From assembly GCA_946497375.1 (NCBI GenBank), contig CAMMKE010000046.1, forward strand, positions 1 through 9,637: 9,637 nt of DNA, written 5' to 3'. Below are positions 1 through 6,917 of this stretch, one piece after another (positions within the stretch are counted from its first letter, which is position 1; each line of letters starts with the position of its first letter). Both the position numbers and the translations under genes were made by a program. The stretch comes from an uncultured Mycoplasmatota bacterium (lineage in GTDB: Bacteria; Bacillota_I; Bacilli_A; RF39; UBA660). The notes below the pieces were generated by a model, which was given only the letters and a program-made list of their open reading frames with translations, was not told where the DNA came from and did no database searches.

Positions 1-1454
1 CCTTCTTTACCAGTATATTTATAAAGCATATCAATCTTTTCAACAGGAATATAAAGCTTATCATTACCTTGATATAAAACTTCTATATAATCTTTTAAAA
101 CACCTTGTTGACTCAAAGTCTTTAAGCCATTATATATACCAATACCATGAACTTGATGAACAACATAATCCCCTATCTCTAATTTATTTAAATCAGTTAT
201 CTTGGTATTATATTTAAACTTAGTCTTATACTTCTTAACCTTTTCATTATTTTTAAATAACTCTCTACCCGTTAAAAAGATATAATTCTTATACTGAAAA
301 CCACTATCCAAACTAAAGTTAACTAAATTAAGCTTATTAGGATAGATTTCATCCATTGTAGTATCCATAATAGGCAAAGATATCTTACTTCTAAAACTAT
401 GTAACTGATAATCTTTTAAACAAACAATAACTGTATAATTAGCATATAACTTTTCTCTAATATACTTAGTAATACCTTCAATATCATCATTAAATAAAGG
501 TAATTCCTTACTCTTAAAATCTATTATCTTTAAAGACTTATCTAAATTATCAACTGTTAAATAATGTAGGGCATCGTTTTCATAGATATCATCAAATGAT
601 ACCATATAACTACCTTTAAAGTCAGTATCTTTCTCTTCTCTATACTCTAAGATATCTGTACATATCTGTTTATAATTAATCAATATCGCACTTTTATCTT
701 TATAAATAGTTACATGATTATCCAAATAATCTGAAATATTAGTTACATCGCCATATTCATTTAAATACTTAGTATTTCTTTTTTCTTCTGGAATAAATTT
801 TTCATTAGAAAATATTTCTGTATAAGGATATATTTCAATACTTTTAATTTCATTTAAAGACTTTTGACTTTTACCATCAAAATATCTAATAGAATCTATT
901 GTATCGCCAAAAAACTCTAATCTTATAGGATTAGATTCACCTAATGGAAAAATATCTATAACAAACCCTCTAACACCAATTTCACCAGTCTTAGTAACTA
1001 AAGTAGTTCTCTCATACCCTATATTAGTAAGTTTTTCAACTAGTTCTTTAGGACTAATCTCATCATTTACCTTTAAAGATAAAACACTCTTTAAATATTC
1101 TTTTTTTAGAGGTAAATATCTTAAATAACCCATCAAATTAGTAATAACGATAGAAGGACTACCATTACTAATCGCTTCCATTGTCTCAAGTCTAGTAACC
1201 ATTAAATCAGGACTAATCGCCATCGCTTCACTAGTTAAAAAATCATCCATTGGAAACAAATATACATTATCTGTATAATTACTAATACTTCTATATAAAC
1301 TATTAGACTCTACTAGATTAGAAGTAACTATTAAAATATTTTTCTTACTATCATAAAGTTTATTTACATAAACGGCAAAAAGCTCTTCAGTCATCCCTGT
1401 AAGAGCGATATCTTTATCATAAATTTTTTCAAAGAAGTTATCAAATACTTTCAT
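1..1454 (-). CDS. mfd: Mfd, transcription-repair coupling factor (N-terminal part, cut by window edge)
   Basis: Mfd removes RNA polymerase stalled at DNA lesions and recruits UvrA for nucleotide excision repair. The window holds the first 484 codons, open to the left edge with no stop. The N-terminal half resembles the UvrB-like D1/D2 domains: LFPMDDFLTSEAMAISP near residue 62 and a GYERTTLVTKTGEIGVRGFVIDIFP stretch (shown here only as a landmark: GYER..GEIGVRG..DIFPL). The RNA-polymerase-interacting CarD-like domain begins at residues 428-439 (GDYVVHQVHGIG) and runs into YIPVEKIDMLYKYTGKEG. The helicase motor and TRG motif lie outside the window. The ATG at 1454 follows AAAGGGG, which lies in the last codons and stop of pth two bases upstream, so the two genes are translationally linked. 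The pth-mfd order is that of Bacillus. Confidence 0.96.
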   Translation of the reverse strand, partial: MKVFDNFFEKIYDKDIALTGMTEELFAVYVNKLYDSKKNILIVTSNLVESNSLYRSISNYTDNVYLFPMDDFLTSEAMAISPDLMVTRLETMEAISNGSPSIVITNLMGYLRYLPLKKEYLKSVLSLKVNDEISPKELVEKLTNIGYERTTLVTKTGEIGVRGFVIDIFPLGESNPIRLEFFGDTIDSIRYFDGKSQKSLNEIKSIEIYPYTEIFSNEKFIPEEKRNTKYLNEYGDVTNISDYLDNHVTIYKDKSAILINYKQICTDILEYREEKDTDFKGSYMVSFDDIYENDALHYLTVDNLDKSLKIIDFKSKELPLFNDDIEGITKYIREKLYANYTVIVCLKDYQLHSFRSKISLPIMDTTMDEIYPNKLNLVNFSLDSGFQYKNYIFLTGRELFKNNEKVKKYKTKFKYNTKITDLNKLEIGDYVVHQVHGIGIYNGLKTLSQQGVLKDYIEVLYQGNDKLYIPVEKIDMLYKYTGKE

Positions 1455-1456
1455 AA

Positions 1457-2020
1457 TTACCCCTTTCTATTATACTTACTCATCAAAGAGGTAAAATCCA
1501 TTACAAAATAATCATCTAAAACATTAACTAAGGTATCAAACATTGTATCAATCTCACCTAATTCTTTCTTACTAAACTTAGATAGGACATAATTAATAAC
1601 ATCATCTTTATCATTAGAAATACCTATTCTAAGTCTTTTAAAACCATCAGTTCCAAGATGGGAAATGATACTCTTTAACCCATTATGTCCTCCACTACTA
1701 CCATTTCTTCTTAATCTAAACTTACCTAAATCTAAATCAAGGTCATCACTAATAACTAAAATATCTTCAACGTTTAATTTATAGAAATCTACAAAGGCAC
1801 GCACAGCCATACCAGAATTATTCATATAAGTAGTAGGTTTAATAAAGATAACTTTCTCATTATTAATAGTAGTCTCTACAAACATAGCATTAAACTTTTC
1901 TTTAAATTTTAAAGGAATATTTTTATACTCTAAATACCTATCTACTAACATAAATCCCATATTATGTCTTGTATTCTCATATTCTTTTCCAACATTACCT
2001 AGTCCAACAATTAATTTCAT
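1457..2020 (-). CDS. pth: Peptidyl-tRNA hydrolase
   Basis: Pth cleaves the ester bond of peptidyl-tRNAs released prematurely from ribosomes, recycling tRNA in the cytoplasm. The 187-residue length is normal. Visible active-site elements are N9, H19 in TRHNMGF (catalytic His), N68 in YMNNSG, D92 in SDDLDL and N113 in GGHNGL. The usual GNPG near the N-terminus reads GNVG here. I chose the ATG at 2020 because AGAGGTGG sits 8 bases upstream and MKLIVGLGN is the standard start of the family; an in-frame GTG four codons earlier lies inside that ribosome-binding site. The gene is preceded by a 39-bp gap holding a Noc-site-like palindrome and is followed two bases later by mfd. Confidence 0.97.
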   Translation of the reverse strand: MKLIVGLGNVGKEYENTRHNMGFMLVDRYLEYKNIPLKFKEKFNAMFVETTINNEKVIFIKPTTYMNNSGMAVRAFVDFYKLNVEDILVISDDLDLDLGKFRLRRNGSSGGHNGLKSIISHLGTDGFKRLRIGISNDKDDVINYVLSKFSKKELGEIDTMFDTLVNVLDDYFVMDFTSLMSKYNRKG

Positions 2021-2028
2021 AATTAAAA

Positions 2029-2036
2029 CCACCTCT
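2029..2036 (-). promoter_or_regulatory. Ribosome-binding site of pth
   Basis: On the minus strand this reads AGAGGTGG, 8 bases before the ATG at 2020. It overlaps the alternative GTG at 2032, which decides the start in favour of the ATG. Confidence 0.8.
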
Positions 2037-2041
2037 AAAAT

Positions 2042-2057
2042 TATTTCCCGAGAAATA
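2042..2057. promoter_or_regulatory. Noc-binding-site-like palindrome between rsmI and pth
   Basis: The 16-mer TATTTCCCGAGAAATA differs from the NBS of the right-end array (TATTTCCCGGGAAATA) by one base. The palindrome extends outwards to 2039-2060 with AATT arms on both sides, like the array sites, and touches the rsmI stop codon. The mismatch lies in the inner discriminating position of one half-site. In B. subtilis, NBS sites are scattered over the chromosome outside the terminus, so a solitary site here is plausible. As RNA it could also form a hairpin, but no T-run follows on the transcribed strand beyond a short TTTT, so a terminator is less likely. Confidence 0.6.
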
Positions 2058-2059
2058 AT

Positions 2060-2884
2060 TTATTTATTATTATCAAGATATTCTTTATAAACAATAGACT
2101 TAGGAATACCTCTTTCTTTTGCTACTAACTTAATAGCATCATTTTTAGTATTACCATCTTTTATATAAAAATTAACGTGTTCTACAATACTCATACTATT
2201 AAAGTCAAATTCTAATTTAGCACCTTCCACCACAATAACAAATTCTCCCTTAATAGGAAAGTCCCTTGTCAATACTTCACTTATCCTACCTCTAATTGCC
2301 TGCTCATACTTTTTAGATATTTCTCTAACTACACAAATATTTCTATCCCCAAAGACTTCTTTAATGTTATTTAAAGTATCGATTAATCTGTGAGGTGCCT
2401 CATAAAATATTAATGTATAAGGATGATTTTTTAAAGACTCTAATTCTTTTATCTGTTTATTTTTCTTTGCATTAAGAAAGCCATAAAAAGTAAAAGGTTG
2501 CGGTGCTAGAGCAGAAATAGTTAAAGCAGGAACAAAGGCTGTCGCTCCTGGTAAACTCACAATATTATAATCATGTGATGAGATAAAGTCAACTATTCTA
2601 TACCCAGGGTCACTAATTAAAGGAGTACCCTGGTCAGTAACTAAACCTACATTTAAACCTGATTCTAAAAAGCCAAGTACTTTATCCTTCATTTTCTCTT
2701 CGTTAAATTCATGACAACTAACTAATTTGTTTTTTATATTATATTTACTAAGCAATTTAGAAGTTTCCCTAGTATCTTCACAAAGTATAACATCGACAAG
2801 TTCTAAAGTCTTTAACCCTCTAATAGTAATATCATCTAAATTACCTATTGGAGTTGGTATCAAATATAAACTTGGTTTATCCAT
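2060..2884 (-). CDS. rsmI: 16S rRNA (cytidine(1402)-2'-O)-methyltransferase RsmI
   Basis: RsmI 2'-O-methylates C1402 of 16S rRNA in the decoding centre, using S-adenosylmethionine. It is a 274-residue member of the tetrapyrrole-methylase fold, of normal length. Signature stretches are LYLIPTPIGNLDDIT (residues 6-20), CEDTRETSKLL (35-45), TDQGTPLISDPGYRIV (83-98), LPGATAFVPAL (111-121) and FYEAPHRL (160-167). Start choice is uncertain. The ATG at 2884 gives the usual short lead into the LYL motif, with AAAGGA about 13 bases upstream. An in-frame GTG at 2893 would add three residues but lies only four bases from AAAGGA. It is the yabC position of the Bacillus cluster, downstream of trmN6, here separated from it by a broken hydrolase gene. 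Confidence 0.95.
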   Translation of the reverse strand: MDKPSLYLIPTPIGNLDDITIRGLKTLELVDVILCEDTRETSKLLSKYNIKNKLVSCHEFNEEKMKDKVLGFLESGLNVGLVTDQGTPLISDPGYRIVDFISSHDYNIVSLPGATAFVPALTISALAPQPFTFYGFLNAKKNKQIKELESLKNHPYTLIFYEAPHRLIDTLNNIKEVFGDRNICVVREISKKYEQAIRGRISEVLTRDFPIKGEFVIVVEGAKLEFDFNSMSIVEHVNFYIKDGNTKNDAIKLVAKERGIPKSIVYKEYLDNNK

Positions 2885-2918
2885 TAGTATCACTTTTTCC
2901 TTTCACAATTATTATATC

Positions 2919-3469
2919 CTATATAAATTCTAATAACTCTTTAAATTCTGTATATCCAGATTCTGAATTAAGATGTCCTCCATCATCAATAATAATTTGT
3001 TTAGTAGAGATTTTATCTGCAAACTCTTTTTCTACTTCATATTTAACATATGGGTCATTTTTAGTATAAAAACAAATTATATCACCACAATATTTTTTAA
3101 TATCTTCTAAATTATCTAAATACATAGTTTTATTTACAGTATCATAATCTTCATCAATTCCAAGATAATTATTAAAACCACAAATAAATACTAATCTTTT
3201 TACTTTTACTTTATTTTCTATTAAAAACTTACAAATAAATACAGGTGCAATTGAATGAGCAAAAATAGTTGTATTTTCATTTAATATTCCTGCATCTAAA
3301 TAACATTTAAGTAATCTAGACCAATTTGCATATTTTGATAACCTACACTAGTAGGAAAATCTGGAGTATATACTTCTAAGTTTCTCTTTTCTATCTCTCC
3401 TCTCAAATATGGAATAAAATTAACAAAAGGACTTCCAAAACTCCCATGTACCAAAATATAATTATTCAT
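2919..3469 (-). pseudogene. Frameshifted small serine hydrolase (RBBP9/YdeN-like alpha/beta hydrolase)
   Basis: Two adjacent frames together make one protein. Frame one starts at the ATG at 3469 (strong AGGAGG 9 bases upstream) with MNNYILVHGSFGSP and runs to a TAG at 3296-3298. The rest, beginning YANWSRLL and ending in ELLEFI, is in another frame. Adding one A to the four-A run at 3333-3336 joins them (GYQ-K-YANW) into 183 residues, the normal size for the family. The catalytic triad is then complete: S73 in FAHSIAP, D139 in TKNDP and H166 in GGHLNSESGY. The nucleophile elbow reads A-H-S-I-A rather than G-H-S-L-G. It overlaps trmN6 by 8 bases and sits where Bacillus has yazA. Substrate unknown. 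It may be a real recent pseudogene or a single-base sequencing error in a homopolymer. Confidence 0.85.
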
Positions 3470-4160
3470 TATCTTTCTCCTCCTCTAAAATAATAGGTTT
3501 TAACACCTTTAATCCATGTTCCTTACCACTTTTTCTCACTTCCACTAACACTAACTTTCCACATTTCTCTAAATCATGATAAATAAACTGAATCTCTTTA
3601 ATCGCCAAATTATTCTTAATTAAAACATCTCTAATTTCAAACAATCTATCCGCTCTTTGTATCAGAAAAAGACTTCCTCCATCTTTTAAATAGATTTTTG
3701 ATAAATAAGCCACATCACTAATAGTCATATTACCTTCATGTCTAGCCATCTTTAAATAGTCTTTATTACTAACACTAGATTCATTATCTATAAAAAAATA
3801 TGGAGGATTACAAACTATAATATCAATAGAGTTAATAGGAAAATATTTATTTAAATTATTAATATCATCATTAATAACTTTAATTCTATCTTCTAAATTG
3901 TTATCTTGTATTGTCATCTCTGAAAGTTTAGAAGCTTTATCATCTTTTTCAAATCCTACCATCTTTATATTAGTTCTAGTAGAAAGAAGTAAAGGTATAG
4001 CCATAAGTCCACTACCAAACTCTACTAATAATTTATCTTTACTTTTTATTTTAACAAAATTAGCAAGAGCAAGATTATCAGTAGTAATCTTAAAGTAGTC
4101 ATCATCATAATAAAATATTAAGTTCTTACCATTATGCAAAAACTCCATTTTTTTATTCAT
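3462..4160 (-). CDS. trmN6: tRNA1(Val) (adenine(37)-N6)-methyltransferase family protein (YabB/TrmN6)
   Basis: Class I S-adenosylmethionine methyltransferase that by family and position should make N6-methyladenosine at A37 of tRNA-Val. Motif I is VEFGSGLMAIPLLLS (residues 46-60), the acidic motif II is GFEKDD, and the catalytic NPPY of N6-adenine methylases is at 118-121, followed by the ARHEG stretch typical of YabB. The 232-residue length is a little under that of Bacillus YabB. The ATG at 4160 is part of ATGAATAA and overlaps the ricT stop by 8 bases. A GTG at 4166 is also possible, and both have only weak Shine-Dalgarno sequences, suggesting translational coupling to ricT. Fold and family are secure; exact tRNA target is inferred. 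Confidence 0.88.
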   Translation of the reverse strand: MNKKMEFLHNGKNLIFYYDDDYFKITTDNLALANFVKIKSKDKLLVEFGSGLMAIPLLLSTRTNIKMVGFEKDDKASKLSEMTIQDNNLEDRIKVINDDINNLNKYFPINSIDIIVCNPPYFFIDNESSVSNKDYLKMARHEGNMTISDVAYLSKIYLKDGGSLFLIQRADRLFEIRDVLIKNNLAIKEIQFIYHDLEKCGKLVLVEVRKSGKEHGLKVLKPIILEEEKDNE

Positions 4161-4932
4161 TAACACTAAACTCTATTACTCCCTTATCTTTAAACTCTGC
4201 TTTATATGTTCTCTTAAACACATCTACTTCTGTAACTTTACCTAAACCATCTTTTGTTTCTACTAAACTACCTATATTAGGCATACCTTTCTTCAACTCT
4301 GTATACACTTCATCTTCATAGTTCAAACAACATAAAAGTCTCCCACAACATCCATTTATCTTTGTAGGATTTAAAGCTAGAAACTGATTTTTTGCCATAT
4401 TAATAGAAACACTAGCAAATTCAGTCAAAAAGGTACTACAACATAGAAACAAACCACAAGGACCAAGTCCCCCTATCTTTTTAGCCCTATCTCTAACCCC
4501 AATTTGTCTAAGTTCAATTCTTGTCTTATAACGTTGTGCTAATACTTTAGCAAGCTCTCTAAAATCAACCCTAGCATCCGCTGTATAAGAAAGAAATAAT
4601 TGTTTTCTATCAAACGTATAAAAAGATGAAATAAAATGCATATCCAAATTAAGTTCTAAAGATTTTTCTTGAGCAAAAGTTAAAGCCTCTATACTGTCTT
4701 TTTTATTTTTATTATGTTGTTCCCTATCTCTTTTCGTAGCAACTCTAACAAAAGATGTAGTAACATCTTTATCTATTTCATCCTCTATACTCACTATAGA
4801 TGCAATCTTTAACATATCATCATTTTTAACAATAATCTCCCAACCAATTTTAAAAAATACATTATCAGGATATTTTACATAATCATAATCGTTAAAAACT
4901 TCATCTATATAAGATATTTTTAATAACTTCAT
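4153..4932 (-). CDS. ricT: PSP1-domain protein RicT (YaaT)
   Basis: In Bacillus, YaaT/RicT forms the iron-sulfur RicAFT complex with YlbF and YmcA. That complex assists RNase Y in mRNA maturation and affects sporulation, competence and biofilm decisions. This 259-residue protein has the cysteine-rich PSP1 core: C159, C164 and C165 in GPCGLFLCC, then C195, C196, C201 and C202 in NGCCGRLLCC. These are the likely cluster ligands. The preceding SYTADARVDFRELAKVLA and RIELRQIGVRD segments are also family hallmarks. GGAGGTG lies in the last codons of holB, and the ATG follows the holB stop by one base. Bacillus has yabA directly downstream; it is absent here and trmN6 overlaps instead. Confidence 0.95.
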   Translation of the reverse strand: MKLLKISYIDEVFNDYDYVKYPDNVFFKIGWEIIVKNDDMLKIASIVSIEDEIDKDVTTSFVRVATKRDREQHNKNKKDSIEALTFAQEKSLELNLDMHFISSFYTFDRKQLFLSYTADARVDFRELAKVLAQRYKTRIELRQIGVRDRAKKIGGLGPCGLFLCCSTFLTEFASVSINMAKNQFLALNPTKINGCCGRLLCCLNYEDEVYTELKKGMPNIGSLVETKDGLGKVTEVDVFKRTYKAEFKDKGVIEFSVNE

Positions 4933-4933
4933 C

Positions 4934-5761
4934 CTACACCTCCATCAAAGAAAGCAATAAATCATCAATCCATAACTTCATATTAACATTATATTTTAAT
5001 TTTTTAAAGCTTTTATCTAATATAGAGACAATATTAATTATCTCTTCTAACTTAATAGTACCATCTTTTTTATTTAACAATACTTCATAATACTTAAGTA
5101 CTTCTCTAATAAAATTAGTTGCCATACTCTTATCTTTAAACAAGTTATTGTTATAATAATTAAACTTAAGTAACAAGTCCTCATTCTTTCTATTATTTAT
5201 ATTTTTAACAAAAGAAAGAACATCATCACTAAAACTAATATCACTACTATCTTCATATTGAAGTCTTATAATCTGACATCTAGATTTAATAGTATCTAAA
5301 ATATTATATTGATTACTAGTAACAAAGATAGCCACTACATCATCACTTGGCTCTTCAAGAAACTTTAAAATTGTATTAGAAGCACTTACATTCATCTTTT
5401 CACATTCAAATACAACATATACTTTCCTTGTATTATAAAGCGATTTACTAGAAAATTCATCTCTAATAAATAGTAATTGTTCTTTTTTTATCTGATTATT
5501 AATAGGATTAACTTCTATATAATCAGGAAACTCTTTATTTTCAATTAAATGAAATAATTTATCTTTAGATATAGTAACATCATGATTTTTATAAGAATCT
5601 TCATATATCTTCTCTACTAAGAAAAGAACATATTTCTTAACAACCTCTAAACTATTATTATTAGTCTCTATTAGATATGCATGCGACAAAAAGCCCTTAT
5701 CAAGAGCTTTATTTATCTCACTATAAAATTTAGGCTGTAAAGACTCTACTTCTAAATCCAT
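4934..5761 (-). CDS. holB: DNA polymerase III delta' subunit (clamp loader)
   Basis: Delta' is the stator of the sliding-clamp loader, working with DnaX and delta (HolA) to load the beta clamp. It is 275 residues long. The AAA+ core is recognisable from SASNTILKFLEEP (126-138), FVTSNQYNILDTIKSRCQ (146-163) and the SRC sensor at 160-162. The N-terminal region begins SHAYLIET but lacks a Walker A GKT, as expected for the non-ATPase delta' of many Firmicutes. The canonical zinc-binding cysteines are absent. The C-terminal third is divergent and lysine-rich. AAGGTGG lies 6 bases before the ATG, immediately after the bofA-like stop. It occupies the Bacillus position upstream of ricT, but tmk, yaaQ and yaaR are not next to it. 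Confidence 0.92.
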   Translation of the reverse strand: MDLEVESLQPKFYSEINKALDKGFLSHAYLIETNNNSLEVVKKYVLFLVEKIYEDSYKNHDVTISKDKLFHLIENKEFPDYIEVNPINNQIKKEQLLFIRDEFSSKSLYNTRKVYVVFECEKMNVSASNTILKFLEEPSDDVVAIFVTSNQYNILDTIKSRCQIIRLQYEDSSDISFSDDVLSFVKNINNRKNEDLLLKFNYYNNNLFKDKSMATNFIREVLKYYEVLLNKKDGTIKLEEIINIVSILDKSFKKLKYNVNMKLWIDDLLLSLMEV

Positions 5762-5773
5762 TAGACACCACCT

Positions 5774-5971
5774 TTAAAACATTAATACTTTTAATAAAAC
5801 CAAAACAAAGAGCATTGGAAACCCAAGTAAACTAACAGAGCCTACTGTAATAACATTAATAGGAATAACCAAGTTAAATCTTGTTGCTATTAAATTATAT
5901 CCATACAGTATAAAAGTACTAATTATTATTCTTTGTAAAACATGCCATACTTTCTTCATAATTTGCTTCAT
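5774..5971 (-). CDS. bofA: BofA-like small membrane protein
   Basis: A 65-residue hydrophobic protein with a basic N-terminus (MKQIMKKVW) and two membrane segments, roughly residues 12-30 and 42-64. The C-terminal half IPINVITVGSVSLLGFP matches the VPINLVTTAISGILGIP pattern of Bacillus BofA, which holds the SpoIVFB protease inactive until pro-sigma-K processing in the mother cell. Position after recR is the same as in Bacillus. The ATG at 5971 is preferred because AGGTGA lies 5 bases before it; the upstream in-frame GTG at 5980 overlaps that site. The family is well supported by motif and synteny. A sporulation role is inferred, since no other sporulation-specific gene is present in the window. 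Confidence 0.82.
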   Translation of the reverse strand: MKQIMKKVWHVLQRIIISTFILYGYNLIATRFNLVIPINVITVGSVSLLGFPMLFVLVLLKVLMF

Positions 5972-5975
5972 AGTC

Positions 5976-5982
5976 TTCACCT
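5976..5982 (-). promoter_or_regulatory. Ribosome-binding site of the bofA-like gene
   Basis: AGGTGAA on the minus strand, ending 4 bases before the ATG at 5971. It includes the alternative GTG at 5980, which therefore is unlikely to be the start. Confidence 0.65.
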
Positions 5983-6010
5983 AATAAAGCATATGACAAA
6001 TTATTTATAA

Positions 6011-6607
6011 TTATGAAAGTTCTTTTCTATCTTCTAAAGCTCTTTCCAAAGTAAGAGTATCTATATATTCCATATCAGCACCTATAGGTACCCCACTAGC
6101 AAGTCTTGTAACAACAATATTCATTCCTTCGAGTATTTTTTTTATATATAAAGAAGTTATCTCTCCTTCCACACTAGGTTTTAAAGCAAGTATTACTTCT
6201 TTAATTTTTTCATTCTTAACTCTATCTAATAATTTATCAAGTCCAATATCTTCAGGATTAACATCATCAAGTGGTGATATAAGACCATTAATAACATGAT
6301 ATAGTCCTTTATAAGTACCTAACTTTTCAAACAAGAACACTATCTTAGAATCTTCTACTACTAAAATAGTCTCTTTTTCTCTTAAATCAGAACTACATAT
6401 CATACATTCATCTTTATCAGTAAGTGTATTACATATCTTACATGGATGAATATTATTTTTAACATCTTCTAAATTTTCTTGTAACAATCTAAATTTATCT
6501 TCATCAAAGCCAAGAACAGAAAAAGCCATCCGCTCTGCCGTCTTTTCTCCTATTCCTGGAAAATTTTCAAAACTCTCTATTAAATTCTTTAAACTATCAG
6601 GATACAT
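6011..6607 (-). CDS. recR: Recombination mediator RecR
   Basis: RecR acts with RecO (and RecF) to load RecA on single-stranded DNA at gaps. It has 198 residues, the usual length. Domains in order: helix-hairpin-helix FPGIGEKTAERMAF (16-29), a four-cysteine zinc finger C56-x2-C59-x8-C68-x2-C71, then a Toprim domain from about residue 79 (ETILVVEDSKIV) including YHVINGLISPLDDVNPEDIG (103-122), and the C-terminal TRLASGVPIGADMEYIDTLT. The usual LGG after YHV reads INGL. The ATG overlaps the ebfC stop by one base (TAATG), the standard coupling of this pair. Ribosome-binding site is weak, consistent with termination-reinitiation. Confidence 0.97.
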   Translation of the reverse strand: MYPDSLKNLIESFENFPGIGEKTAERMAFSVLGFDEDKFRLLQENLEDVKNNIHPCKICNTLTDKDECMICSSDLREKETILVVEDSKIVFLFEKLGTYKGLYHVINGLISPLDDVNPEDIGLDKLLDRVKNEKIKEVILALKPSVEGEITSLYIKKILEGMNIVVTRLASGVPIGADMEYIDTLTLERALEDRKELS

Positions 6608-6903
6608 TAAAATAACCCAGGTATAGAACTAAAACGTCCCATTTTCTCTTCTGTTACTTTATCTACTTGTTTCATTGCATCATTAGTTGCAATAACAATC
6701 ATATCTTGAAGCATTTCTAAATCATCACTAGAAAAATCAGAGTCATTTTCAATTTTAACATCTATTATTTCTTTCTTACCATTAATTTTAACTGTTACTA
6801 AACCATTAGTACTAGAAAACTCCATCTTATCAATTTCGTCTTTAGCTTTCATCATATCACTTTGTAATTTTTGAGCTTGTTTCATCATCGCTTGTATATT
6901 CAT
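6607..6903 (-). CDS. ebfC: Nucleoid-associated protein, YbaB/EbfC family
   Basis: A 98-residue DNA-binding protein of the YbaB/EbfC family, which dimerises into a tweezer-like shape. It starts MNIQAMMKQAQKLQSDMMKAKDEI, trimmed here to the landmark MMKQAQKLQ, and continues with the central ATNGLVTVKINGKKEI-like strand region (STNGLVTVKINGKKEI) and the conserved C-terminal EEKMGRFSSIPGLF. The dnaX-ebfC-recR trio is one of the most conserved bacterial operons. AAGGA lies about 6 bases before the ATG, and the dnaX stop is 14 bases upstream. Function in Firmicutes is not settled; it is thought to help organise the nucleoid or RecR-linked repair. Confidence 0.95.
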   Translation of the reverse strand: MNIQAMMKQAQKLQSDMMKAKDEIDKMEFSSTNGLVTVKINGKKEIIDVKIENDSDFSSDDLEMLQDMIVIATNDAMKQVDKVTEEKMGRFSSIPGLF

Positions 6904-6917
6904 AATATTCCTTCTTT

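Noticed and set aside
1..1454. Alternative that the left-edge frame is UvrB
   Set aside because: The N-terminus is UvrB-like, but the GDYVVHQVHGIG CarD-like domain and the position after pth identify Mfd.
2919..3125. A separate 68-residue gene
   Set aside because: Its sequence is the C-terminal third of the frameshifted hydrolase and open frame continues upstream of its first Met, so it is not an independent gene.
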